From Candidatus Hecatellales archaeon B24 (lineage in GTDB: Archaea > Thermoproteota > Bathyarchaeia > Hecatellales > Hecatellaceae): DNA of 16,637 bases. The notes under the pieces were generated by a model. That model was not told the origin of the DNA. It saw only the letters and a list, made by a program, of their open reading frames with translations, and searched no databases. Within the stretch, counting starts at the first letter, position 1. The number at the start of each line of letters is the position of its first letter. A program made the translations under genes and the position numbers. Of this stretch, positions 5,735-13,230 are shown one piece after another. Location of the stretch: assembly GCA_001593855.1 (NCBI GenBank), contig LUCC01000006.1:1-16637 (forward strand), read 5' to 3'.

Positions 5735-7658
5735 CCACCAAAGCCTTTACTTCCTCCTCTGTAAGCCCCAGTTTTCTCAGGGTTTCAGCTTTGGGCACCC
5801 CATTAGAGTCCCAGCCGTGAAGCGTGTAGTAGGCGTCTAAAAGCTTCTCGTACTTCCTGCGGTCCATGCGTTTGCCTCGAACTATTGGAAGCCCGCTTGG
5901 TAGGGGTTCGTCGAAATAGCGTTGAGGCGGATAGTCATCCTTCCGGGTGAAGCCTTCCCTCAGGTTGAACATTCTCTCAAGCGTGTAAATGCGTTCTCCA
6001 CAGGTTTTAAGCTGTTCACCTGTAATCTCCAAGCCTGTAACGTAGTATACCAGCTCGGAGAGCTCTTGGTAGGAGTTGAAGGTGTCCGTGTATATGCTGT
6101 GGGGGGTTATGAAGTGGGAGCAGGCGAACTTGCACAGGCCAAGCGAGTCTATAACAGCGTATTCAAGCTCGTTCCCCCAAACCATTCTCTCCTTTCCCTC
6201 GTAGGAGGTGTAGTCAGATGTCATGGGCGCCCCGTAAAGCTTTTCGAGGAATTCCTTTGGAAGGCCGAAAAGGTCGATAGCCGGCCTACTTCTCAGGTGG
6301 TCTGCTCCCCTAGTTGAAACGCATACGCCAAGCACGAAGCTTGGTATCGCCCTGTCCTCCGTTTGAAGCCAGCTCATACCCTTCACGTTCATGTTGTAGT
6401 AGGCTGTGGCTGAACCCAGCTTCTCAACCGCCCTTTTAGGCCCTTCAGCTAGGATTGCTCCGAAGCCCTTCCTATAGGCGATTTTCTCTATAAGCTCGTA
6501 CACGGTTTCAGGGCTTCCCCAACGCAGAATCATACCGTCCGTGGTTTTCTCATCTATCAAGCCTTTCTCGAAGATTTCAATGGCCCACGCTATCATGCTT
6601 CCTGTTTCCAGCGTGTCAAGTCCAAGCCTGTTAACCAGATGGTTGCAGACAAGCATGCACTCGGTGCTGTTTATCGCCATCATGCTGCCCCAGCAGCCCT
6701 GGCTGGTATATTCAGGCCCTTCATCATAGATGAGGCCGTATCGGGAGGACTCAACGATGTATCTGTGCCTGCACTGGATGGGGCATCCATAGCAGCCTTC
6801 ATGCCCTACCGAGTAAGGTCTTACGGCTTCAGCTTCAATGTTGTCGCTTGGGAAAAGCTGGTTGGACTGAGAGTTCTTAACCCTCACGATTCCAGCAGTA
6901 TTAGTGTAAGAGAATATGTGCATGGTTCCGTAGACCTGCATAACCGTGAAAAACCTTGTCTTCCTAAGGTTTTCATTAAACCTGATACACAAGTCCAGAA
7001 CCTTGTCAGGATAGGCGAACTCTATGTCCCGGCTGCCTCTCACCGTTACGGCTTTAAGGTTTTTACTCCCCATAACGGCGCCCATGCCTGTACGTCCAGC
7101 GGAACTTTTAACACCGGTTCTAACGTTCGCATACCGGACGAGGTTTTCCCCGGCAGGACCTATAACCAAGCTCTGAGCCGAGTGGTCTCCCACCTCATCC
7201 TTGATAGCCTCCTGGGCTTCCACAGTGTCTAAACCCCAGAGTTGAGCTGCCTTCCTAAACTCTATGTTTCCATCTGATATCCACAAGTATGTGGGCTCTT
7301 CGGCTTTCCCAACGATTACCAGGTGGTCGAAGCCTGCCCTCCTCATTTCAGGTGCAAAATGTCCGCCGCAGTTGGAGCTTCCTAGGGCTCCTGTTAGCGG
7401 AGATTTGGCGCCTATGTTCACCCTGGCTGATGGTAAGGGTATGCCCGCTGTCAGGCCTATGCTTACTACGAGCACGTTTTCAGGGCTTAAAGGGTCTACC
7501 TCAGGCTTTAGAAGCCCGTAGAGGATTAAGGCTGAAATCCCTCGGCCCCCAAGCAGGCGTTTCACCCATTCTCTGGGCGTAGTTTTAACGTTAACCTTCT
7601 TCTTGGAGAGGTCTATATACGCTATCTTGCTTTCTAAAGCGGTAGGCATGGCTCTCAC
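5718..7658 (-). CDS. Tungsten-dependent aldehyde:ferredoxin oxidoreductase, AorB-like
   Basis: A 646-residue member of the AOR family. It is expected to hold a tungsten bis-pterin and one [4Fe-4S] cluster and to oxidise aldehydes to acids, or the reverse at low potential. The N-terminal domain holds GGRG (37-40), the GHFAPEMRRAGF segment (99-110) and GMGAVMGSKNLKAVTVRG (191-208), typical of pterin binding. Cluster ligands are C289-x2-C292-x3-C296 and C509 (SLGLC). GPEYTSQG (314-321) carries the conserved Glu, and RGADH (450-454) the conserved His region. GTG 7658 overlaps the stop of the zinc-ribbon gene (GTGA), suggesting coupled translation; ATG 7649 (MPTALESKIAYIDLSK) is the alternative and fits family N-termini well. 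Aromatic aldehydes are a likely substrate from the neighbourhood, but the sequence alone does not fix this. The class II benzoyl-CoA reductase subunit BamB belongs to the same family and cannot be fully excluded. Confidence 0.93.
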   Translation of the reverse strand: MRAMPTALESKIAYIDLSKKKVNVKTTPREWVKRLLGGRGISALILYGLLKPEVDPLSPENVLVVSIGLTAGIPLPSARVNIGAKSPLTGALGSSNCGGHFAPEMRRAGFDHLVIVGKAEEPTYLWISDGNIEFRKAAQLWGLDTVEAQEAIKDEVGDHSAQSLVIGPAGENLVRYANVRTGVKSSAGRTGMGAVMGSKNLKAVTVRGSRDIEFAYPDKVLDLCIRFNENLRKTRFFTVMQVYGTMHIFSYTNTAGIVRVKNSQSNQLFPSDNIEAEAVRPYSVGHEGCYGCPIQCRHRYIVESSRYGLIYDEGPEYTSQGCWGSMMAINSTECMLVCNHLVNRLGLDTLETGSMIAWAIEIFEKGLIDEKTTDGMILRWGSPETVYELIEKIAYRKGFGAILAEGPKRAVEKLGSATAYYNMNVKGMSWLQTEDRAIPSFVLGVCVSTRGADHLRSRPAIDLFGLPKEFLEKLYGAPMTSDYTSYEGKERMVWGNELEYAVIDSLGLCKFACSHFITPHSIYTDTFNSYQELSELVYYVTGLEITGEQLKTCGERIYTLERMFNLREGFTRKDDYPPQRYFDEPLPSGLPIVRGKRMDRRKYEKLLDAYYTLHGWDSNGVPKAETLRKLGLTEEEVKALVGEVFE

Positions 7659-7837
7659 TCACTTTCACGAGAGCTGATGGGAGCGAGTAAGCCCCTAATC
7701 ATGGGCTGGCTTGGTGAAGGCCAGCATATCCTGTAGCCTATGCCGCATTTTCCACAGACAACTTCAGCTGAGTTTTTCTGCACGGGAATCTTGCTAAGAC
7801 AGTTAGGACATCTTACGGTCGGTTGAGAACGGCTCAT
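7655..7837 (-). CDS. Small zinc-ribbon protein upstream of aldehyde oxidoreductase
   Basis: About 60 residues starting MSRSQPTVRCPNC. Two knuckles, CPNC and CGKC, are separated by 17 residues, the spacing of a zinc-ribbon or rubredoxin-like metal site. A basic/aromatic stretch (GYRICWP) and a polar tail follow. ATG 7837 is chosen because AGGAG lies 6 bases before it; a TTG two codons upstream is less good. The stop codon overlaps the GTG start of the AOR gene, so the two are probably one translational unit. I do not recognise a characterised family. A role in regulation, maturation or electron transfer for the oxidoreductase is only a guess from position. Confidence 0.6.
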   Translation of the reverse strand: MSRSQPTVRCPNCLSKIPVQKNSAEVVCGKCGIGYRICWPSPSQPMIRGLLAPISSRESE

Positions 7838-8003
7838 AGGCAACTCCTAGAATGGGCTGTTAACCAGCGATTGATACCATTAAACAATAACTGGTAATAT
7901 AAAATTTACGTTTTCTTGAAAGGCTGGGCTGTTATGCCATGTTAAATACTAAAACTTTATAATTAAGCTTTTAATCCTATAAAACTTAATTTAAATATGT
8001 TGT

Positions 8004-8021
8004 CTATATGTCCGTATATAG
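8004..8021. promoter_or_regulatory. Inverted repeat CTATAT-N6-ATATAG before the PhoU/AbrB gene
   Basis: Six-base arms at 8004-8009 and 8016-8021 are separated by GTCCGT and end 11 bases before the GTG start. The repeat overlaps the position where a TATA box or transcription start would lie, so a dimeric regulator bound here would block transcription. Autoregulation by the downstream AbrB-headed protein is a reasonable guess. The whole gene-free stretch 7844-8032 is strongly A/T-rich and must hold divergent promoters. Confidence 0.4.
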
Positions 8022-8032
8022 GGGTATAAGCT

Positions 8033-9070
8033 GTGGAGGTTAGAAAGCTCCAGCAGATTAAGGGCGGAAGCTTCATTATTTCACTGCCTAAACGCTGGGT
8101 TGAGAAGAGGAAGCTGAAGCGGGGGAAGGGTATGACCATTATAGAAGATGACGATGGCTCCTTAAGGCTTTACCCTCTTGCGAAAGGCGTTGAAGAACCT
8201 GCAGAGGTCAAATTAACCCTCGAGGACTTTCCCGGCATAAGAGACCTTGAATACTGTATTAAAACCTACTATGTGCAGGGAAGCAGCAAAATCAGCGTGG
8301 CCTCAAAGGAAATGATCCCCGCGGACTTCAAGAAGAGGCTTAAAATCTTACGGATGGAGCTTCCAGGCTTAGAGGTTGCGGAAGAAGAGGCGGACAGGAT
8401 AGATTTCCAGGTAATAATCGACCTGTCTTCCTTCTCCCTTAAATCTCTGATAGAGAAAACCTCAGCCTTCTCCCTAAACCTGCAGAGGGACGCTGTTAAG
8501 GCTATCACCGAAAACAACCTTCAGCTTGCGGAAGAGGTTATCGAGAGAAGCCGGGAGGCGTTAAGGCATTACAGGATTACGATAAGGCAGACCACGCTTG
8601 CAAGCTTCCACAGGTCGATTGCTAAAAAAGTTGGCGTTAGCGACTCCCGTGAATGCGTTACTTTCGTGCTTATCACCCGAGACCTAAGCAGACTTATTTA
8701 CCACTCCTTTTCCATGGCAAGACATTTCCGCGCGCTCAACGGGAAGGAGAAGGTAAGCCCTGAAATCGCAGGAGCGATAAAGGAGCTGTCCAACGTCGTC
8801 TACAACATGCAGAAGGATGCCGTCCGCTCTTTCCTGGAGAAAGACGTTAAACTTGCAATATCAGTTATGAACAGAATGAACGATGTTAGAAGCAGAGAAG
8901 AGAGGCTGTTAACGGTGATTCTAAAAAAGATTAGGGGCGTGGAAACCGCGGTCACGCTAAGCCATATTGTCCGCGACCTCAGAAGAATAGCAGGCTTCTC
9001 CGTGGCCATAGCAGACGACGCCATGAACCGGGCTTTAACCCCCTTCAAGCTTCCCGTAACCAGCGATTAG
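8033..9070 (+). CDS. PhoU-domain regulator with N-terminal AbrB-like DNA-binding domain
   Basis: A 345-residue protein. Residues 1-50 form an AbrB/SpoVT-like swapped-hairpin domain, with the hallmark pattern xRKLQQIKGGSFIISLPKRW followed by basic residues and a GxxMxIxED strand. Residues about 125-335 are helical with two PhoU-type repeats. Each contains a conserved short motif ending in a charged helix (LQRDAVKAI near 150, MQKDAVRSF near 265). This architecture is common in archaea, where such proteins are annotated as phosphate-uptake regulators. There is no phosphate transporter here, so the target is unknown. The GTG start at 8033 directly follows a promoter-proximal inverted repeat. The gene ends convergently 39 bases from the Dch-like gene. 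It could regulate the surrounding aromatic-acid genes; that is inference from position only. Confidence 0.85.
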   Translation: MEVRKLQQIKGGSFIISLPKRWVEKRKLKRGKGMTIIEDDDGSLRLYPLAKGVEEPAEVKLTLEDFPGIRDLEYCIKTYYVQGSSKISVASKEMIPADFKKRLKILRMELPGLEVAEEEADRIDFQVIIDLSSFSLKSLIEKTSAFSLNLQRDAVKAITENNLQLAEEVIERSREALRHYRITIRQTTLASFHRSIAKKVGVSDSRECVTFVLITRDLSRLIYHSFSMARHFRALNGKEKVSPEIAGAIKELSNVVYNMQKDAVRSFLEKDVKLAISVMNRMNDVRSREERLLTVILKKIRGVETAVTLSHIVRDLRRIAGFSVAIADDAMNRALTPFKLPVTSD

Positions 9071-9109
9071 CCCCAAAGCGGAAAGAGGGTAGGCTTCCAT
9101 TCGTCTACC

Positions 9110-9886
9110 TTATTTCCCCTTCCACTGAGGCTTCCTTTTCTCTATGAAAGCCTTTAAGCCTTCCACAGCATCCTCGGTTTTTATAAGATACTTAAAGTAG
9201 ATGCTTTCAACCCCGTCAAGTGCGCTTTTGAAGTCTCTGTCTAATCCCTGGTAAATGGCTTTTCTGATGTATTTGAGTACTACCGGGCTTTTCTCCTTGA
9301 ACTTGCCAATCAGTTCGTTGGCTGCTTCCTCAAGCTTTTCTGCGGGGAAAACCTCGTTTACCAAGCCTATCTCCTTCGCCTTTGAAGCTTTCACAACGTC
9401 TCCGGTGAATATTATTTCAAAAGCTTTCTTTCTCCCTATTATTCTAGGCAGAAGCACGGCTGCAATAGTTGGGATAGCTCCTACCTTGACTTCCTGCTGG
9501 CCGAACTGAGCGTCCTCGGAAGCCAAGACGAGGTCGCAGGCTGCAGCCAGCTCGCATCCTCCTCCAAAGGCGAATCCTCTCACCACGGCGACGGTGGGCT
9601 TGTCTATCTCAGCCATTAAATGGAATATTCTGTGGAAGGCTTCAAGCGTTCCCTCTATTTTCTCTGGGAAATGGTCTTTTATGTCTACCCCGGCTGAGAA
9701 GGCTTTCTCCCCAGCTCCAGTGATAACTATGACGCATATACTGGCGTCTCTTCCAGCGTCTTCAAGAGCTTCAGCCATCTCCCTCAACGTTTCAACGTTT
9801 AAAACGTTTAGTGGCGGCCTGTTAATCGTTATCTTCGCAACTCCCTCTTTCTTCTCGTAGATTATGTTTTGAAAATTATTTTCCAT
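9110..9886 (-). CDS. Crotonase-family hydratase, Dch-like (cyclohexa-1,5-diene-1-carbonyl-CoA hydratase)
   Basis: A 258-residue crotonase-fold protein. Both acid/base glutamates are in place: E112 in GGGCELA and E132 in FGQQEVKVG. The oxyanion-hole Gly is in the FSAGVDI segment (63-69). Several features depart from ordinary enoyl-CoA hydratase and match the recalled Dch of Thauera aromatica: DIKDHFP in place of the usual loop; LLP (145-147) where ECH has the GAGG-T-Q-R-L stretch; and the end LDGVESIYFKYL with DAVEGLKAFIEKR. Dch adds water to the product of benzoyl-CoA reductase, giving 6-hydroxycyclohex-1-ene-1-carbonyl-CoA. The length equals that of Dch. ATG 9886 follows GGAGGGG at ideal spacing. 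The gene is monocistronic and divergent from the GNAT gene. A general enoyl-CoA hydratase such as BadK is the alternative. Confidence 0.85.
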   Translation of the reverse strand: MENNFQNIIYEKKEGVAKITINRPPLNVLNVETLREMAEALEDAGRDASICVIVITGAGEKAFSAGVDIKDHFPEKIEGTLEAFHRIFHLMAEIDKPTVAVVRGFAFGGGCELAAACDLVLASEDAQFGQQEVKVGAIPTIAAVLLPRIIGRKKAFEIIFTGDVVKASKAKEIGLVNEVFPAEKLEEAANELIGKFKEKSPVVLKYIRKAIYQGLDRDFKSALDGVESIYFKYLIKTEDAVEGLKAFIEKRKPQWKGK

Positions 9887-10071
9887 GGTTTCCCCTCCAA
9901 CTTTAAGTTTCCCATGATGAAATACTTTAATTTAATGTTCATCGGCCCTAGAATGGCTGCGTGTAAAGTTAATATGTTGTTTTATCAAGGTTAAAGTTTT
10001 AACATAATAAAATTCTATTTCTGTATCAATAAAAAAGGTTAAATTAAATTTTTCTTATAGTAATATTGCTG
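9887..10071. promoter_or_regulatory. Divergent promoter region between Dch-like and GNAT genes
   Basis: An A/T-rich gap of about 185 bases. For the GNAT gene, TTAAATTAAA at 10039-10048 is about 26 bases before ATG 10072, and no Shine-Dalgarno sequence exists, which points to a leaderless transcript. For the Dch gene, a TTAAATTAAAG-like box on the minus strand lies near 9928-9940, ahead of the strong GGAGGGG ribosome site. AATATGTTGT at 9971-9980 also occurs before the PhoU/AbrB gene (7994-8003). Confidence 0.45.
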
Positions 10072-10536
10072 ATGGAAATGAAGTTAGAACCGGAAAAGCT
10101 TGTTATAAGGCCGCTTAAAAAGGAAGACCTTGAAGAGGTAATAAGAATCGACGAGGAATACACGGGTAAAAGAAGGGAGGAATACTACCGGAGGCTGATG
10201 AAGGAAATTCTAGAGCCTGAATACGCCCTCATTACATCCTTAGCCGCAGAATACGATGGCAAGCTTGTAGGTTTCATCGCGGGGGTGATGTTCTCAGGAG
10301 AATTTGGAATCCCAGAAAATATAGCCTACCTAACCACCATAGGCGTCGATAAGAGCTTCCTGAAGCACGGAATCGGCAGAGAACTCTTCAGACAGTTTGC
10401 CACCAACGTTAAGGCAGCTGGAGCCCAGAAAATCCACACCATCGTAGAATGGGCTAACCTGAACTTGCTTAAGTTCTTTAGTAGGGCAGGCTTTAAGCTT
10501 TCAAGCACGCTTCTAAACTTAGAGCTGGAGCTGTAG
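10072..10536 (+). CDS. GNAT-family N-acetyltransferase
   Basis: About 154 residues with the GNAT fold in order: LVIRPLKKEDLEEVIRID at the N-terminus, a central strand KLVGFIAGVMF, the acetyl-CoA-binding motif A IGVDKSFLKHGIGRELF (K/R-x-x-G-x-G type), then VEWANLNLLKFFSRAGFK (motif B, with the N-x-x-x-x-x-F-x-x-x-G-F signature). It resembles RimI-like protein acetyltransferases. ATG 10072 is chosen because a TATA-like box sits at leaderless distance; TTG 10066 and ATG 10078 are also in frame. It is convergent with the phenylacetate-CoA ligase gene, only 10 bases away. In some aromatic degraders GNAT enzymes acetylate the catalytic lysine of CoA ligases, so such a regulatory role is possible here, but the substrate cannot be read from the sequence. 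Confidence 0.82.
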   Translation: MEMKLEPEKLVIRPLKKEDLEEVIRIDEEYTGKRREEYYRRLMKEILEPEYALITSLAAEYDGKLVGFIAGVMFSGEFGIPENIAYLTTIGVDKSFLKHGIGRELFRQFATNVKAAGAQKIHTIVEWANLNLLKFFSRAGFKLSSTLLNLELEL

Positions 10537-10546
10537 CGGTGGCGCC

Positions 10547-11893
10547 TTAGAATGGCACTACCTTCCTTCGGTCCTCAACCCTTTTTGCTTTCCCCATGAA
10601 TCTCGTTATCGTTCCAACAGGGACAAGCTTGACTACCGCTGAAATTCCAACTACAGACCTGATTTTCTCTCCAATCTCCTTTTTAAGGTCTTCAAGTTTC
10701 GACAGGTCGCCTTTAACCTCGTCGTAAAGCTCCTTAACAGGTTCAACCTCCACGGTCATCACGTCAAGGGTTTTCGGCCTTTCAATTACTATTCGGAAGT
10801 GTTGGGAGGCTCCCTTAACGGACAGCAGAGCATGTTCCACGGTTGAAGGCCAGAATTTCACTCCTCTAACCTTAAGCATGTCATCCGACCTGCCGATTAC
10901 CCTGCCAGCTCTCATAAGGGTGCGTCCGCATTCGCATTCTTCAAAGGTCCACCATGGAACTACGTCTCCAGACCTAAACCTTAAAAGAGGCATAGCCTCC
11001 CTAGTCAACGTCGTATACACCAACTCTCCTTTTTCACCTTCCGATACAGGCTCCCCGGTTTCCGAGTCTATAACCTCTGTGAGGAAATGGTCTTCGAAGA
11101 AGTGGTCGCCGTTATGCTGGTCGCACTCGTGAGCCACTCCCGGCCCTATAATCTCGGATAGCCCATAAACATCGAAGGCTTCAAGGTCTAGAAGTTCCTC
11201 TATTTTAGCCCTAACTTCCTCGCTCCAGGGTTCGGCTCCGAAGGAACCGCACTTCCACTTGAGGTCTTTAGTGGCATCTATTCCCATTTCCTTGGCGTAC
11301 TCGCCGAGGTAGAGTGCGTAGGTTGGAGTGCAGGCTATCGCGGTGGTTTTAAGCTCTTTGGCGAGCCTCAGTTGGCGTTCTGTTTCTCCGGCGGATATGG
11401 GCAGAGCGATAACTCCTATCTCTAGGGCTCCATAGTGGAATCCGAGGCCTCCTGTGAAAAGTCCGTAGCCGTATGCGATCTGCATGATGTCGCCCTTCTT
11501 TAGGCCCATCATGGCGTAAACTCTCGCCATAACTTTCGCCCACGCGTTGAAAATGTCGTTTTTAGTGTAGAGGGCTGACGTTGGCATTCCCGTTGTCCCT
11601 GAACTGCAGTGTATCGTGGCGAGGCTTTCCATGCCGGTGGCCAGCATACCGTAAGGCCAGTTTTTTCTCAGGTCGTCCTTGGTGGTGAAGGGTATCCTTG
11701 AGAGGTCTTCAAGGGTTTTAATATCGTCTGGTGTCAGCTTAGCTTCCTTGAACTTCTCCCTGTATAGGGGCACTCTCTCATAGCAGTATTTCACTATTCT
11801 CTTCAGTCTTTCCAGCTTCAGCTCTTCTAGCTTCTCCCTAGGCATACTCTCATATTCAGGCTCGTAAATCCAGCTTTTCACTTTTCTCTTCAA
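10547..11893 (-). CDS. paaK: Phenylacetate-CoA ligase family protein (AMP-forming)
   Basis: A 448-residue adenylate-forming ligase of the PaaK type, which makes phenylacetyl-CoA (or a related aryl-CoA) from acid, ATP and CoA. The P-loop SSGTTG is at 97-102, the YGLSE motif at 243-247, RFRSGD at 305-310 and GRSDDMLKVRGVKFWPS at 334-350. The C-terminal lysine motif reads RFMGKAKRV (catalytic candidate K435). C257, C320 and C322 may form the metal-binding site seen in this subfamily. Length is normal. TTG 11893 follows GGAGG at 7-base spacing. It lies 91 bases downstream of the BcrB-like gene across an A/T-rich gap with its own TATA-like boxes, so it may be transcribed both with the upstream genes and alone. 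The exact acid is unknown; archaeal members also act on other aryl acids. Confidence 0.9.
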   Translation of the reverse strand: MKRKVKSWIYEPEYESMPREKLEELKLERLKRIVKYCYERVPLYREKFKEAKLTPDDIKTLEDLSRIPFTTKDDLRKNWPYGMLATGMESLATIHCSSGTTGMPTSALYTKNDIFNAWAKVMARVYAMMGLKKGDIMQIAYGYGLFTGGLGFHYGALEIGVIALPISAGETERQLRLAKELKTTAIACTPTYALYLGEYAKEMGIDATKDLKWKCGSFGAEPWSEEVRAKIEELLDLEAFDVYGLSEIIGPGVAHECDQHNGDHFFEDHFLTEVIDSETGEPVSEGEKGELVYTTLTREAMPLLRFRSGDVVPWWTFEECECGRTLMRAGRVIGRSDDMLKVRGVKFWPSTVEHALLSVKGASQHFRIVIERPKTLDVMTVEVEPVKELYDEVKGDLSKLEDLKKEIGEKIRSVVGISAVVKLVPVGTITRFMGKAKRVEDRRKVVPF

Positions 11894-11984
11894 ACTCTGG
11901 CCTCCACACTATAAAATTAGTTTAAGGCGAATTTAACATTTAAAATCTTTAAGGCTGAAAAAGATTAAGGATGTAAAGGAAGAC
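11894..11984 (-). promoter_or_regulatory. A/T-rich gap with likely promoter for the PaaK-type ligase
   Basis: On the minus strand the gap begins with a T-rich stretch (AATCTTTTTC) that could terminate some transcripts from the BcrB-like gene. TTTTAAATGTTAAATT follows, then AATTTTATAG just ahead of the GGAGG ribosome site. It is a plausible internal promoter. Confidence 0.35.
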
Positions 11985-13223
11985 CTACTTTAAGCTTTCC
12001 AAGAAGGCTTCTATTTGCATTTTCGCTTTTCCAAGAGGAGTAACCCTTGGGTCGCACTGTGGGGCTTCAATTATGAGGCTGGGTATTCCAAGTCTACTGT
12101 AAAGCAGGTCTGCAAGCGGCCTTATAATCATCGAGGTTATCCGGCATCCTGTATTTTCAAAGAGGACTGCACCGTCTACATCTGCTTTCTTCACGTTTTC
12201 TAGGAGGTCTTCCATCATCTCGTAGGTGGAGTTTGCGAAGTGAAGGGACCGTCTTACCATGCTTTCAAAGGGTTTCTCCTGGTTAACGAGGTGTACAGAC
12301 GTGTTAACGTACAAGTTTACCGGGAAGGTTGCTCCAAGCCTTTCGCAGTACTCATAAAGCGAAAGAGAATGCCAAGGCATAATACCGAAGGTTAGAAGCC
12401 TGCATTTCTCCTCCGGAACCACACCTTCTCCTTTCTTCACTCTATCCTTAATGATGTTGTAAGCTTCCTGGGCGAACTCGTACGCGTAGCTGCTTCCTAA
12501 GACGAAAAAGGCTACAAAGACGAGGTCTCCTATCTCCCTCTGGCTTCCAGGCGTAGGCTTCGACATCATCAGACGCGGTATTTCCACGAGCAGTTTAGAG
12601 GTTTCCTCAGAAACTCTGAAGACCTCCTTGAACCTGGCTTCATCCATTTTCTCTCCAGTAACCTTCTCCAGAAATCCTATGAGGCCTTTCAGCTTTTCCA
12701 CGCAGTATTCAAGGTAAACCTCGTCTATTCCCTCAGGTATCTTGGTGAGTTCGTCAACCTTCCCCACCAGCTCCCTTGTCCAGTAAGGATAGTTAACAAC
12801 GTATCTTGGAACCCTGTAGATCTTGGAGAAAACTTCCGCCATCTCATGGTGGGCGACGCATAGGGCTCGAGTGTCCACGATGAAGTCAGGCTTCGGCATG
12901 GTAGGCTGCGTTGCTTTTTCAGGTTCCATGATAGAGCCCAAGGTTGTCTTGAAATAGTCGCAGATGAAGTGTCCGTAGCCTCCACTCATGGAAGCGTCTA
13001 TTAAATCCATTGAAGAGCCTCTAGCCGCACAGTAGGCAGGATACTGCTCAGGAAACGCAGAGACAACGTCGAAAACGTAGATAAGCTCTGACGGGTGAAA
13101 CGAAAAGAACCATCCTGTAGGCCTGTTCTTCTTTAGCAAGGCATTCTGACGTGTAAGATGTTTCCTAAATAACTCCCGGTATAACGTTTTGTACCCCAGG
13201 GGAGTCCAGTCTTGAAGCCTCAT
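11985..13223 (-). CDS. bcrB: Benzoyl-CoA reductase subunit B-like protein (BcrB/HgdB family)
   Basis: From ATG 13223 the protein has 412 residues. It belongs to the 2-hydroxyacyl-CoA dehydratase D-component/benzoyl-CoA reductase family, whose subunits share a double-cubane or [4Fe-4S] active centre. Early in the chain SELIYVFDVVSAFPE resembles BcrB (NELLxxFDMVxxLPE) more than the AAG-type opening of dehydratase subunits. The three cluster cysteines are present: C88 (FICDYFKTTLG), C122 (ALCVAHHEMA) and C360 (NTGCRITS). The end APQCDPRVTP matches the DxxDPR region of BcrB. The start at 13223 is supported by AGGTGA 8 bases upstream. The frame is open to 13307, but that would overlap the BcrC-like gene by 77 bases. 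The likely role is the active-site half that reduces benzoyl-CoA to the diene. A 2-hydroxyacyl-CoA dehydratase subunit is the alternative. Confidence 0.85.
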   Translation of the reverse strand: MRLQDWTPLGYKTLYRELFRKHLTRQNALLKKNRPTGWFFSFHPSELIYVFDVVSAFPEQYPAYCAARGSSMDLIDASMSGGYGHFICDYFKTTLGSIMEPEKATQPTMPKPDFIVDTRALCVAHHEMAEVFSKIYRVPRYVVNYPYWTRELVGKVDELTKIPEGIDEVYLEYCVEKLKGLIGFLEKVTGEKMDEARFKEVFRVSEETSKLLVEIPRLMMSKPTPGSQREIGDLVFVAFFVLGSSYAYEFAQEAYNIIKDRVKKGEGVVPEEKCRLLTFGIMPWHSLSLYEYCERLGATFPVNLYVNTSVHLVNQEKPFESMVRRSLHFANSTYEMMEDLLENVKKADVDGAVLFENTGCRITSMIIRPLADLLYSRLGIPSLIIEAPQCDPRVTPLGKAKMQIEAFLESLK

Positions 13224-13230
13224 TTTCCAG

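Noticed and set aside
6639..7232. A 197-codon plus-strand frame opposite the aldehyde oxidoreductase gene.
   Set aside because: It is antisense to strongly conserved AOR sequence and resembles no known protein. It is a shadow frame.
5718..7658. BamB, the tungsten subunit of class II benzoyl-CoA reductase.
   Set aside because: The four-cluster ferredoxin and adjacent flavoprotein fit the AorABC set better, and the reductase genes present are the class I B/C type. It is not excluded without a tree.
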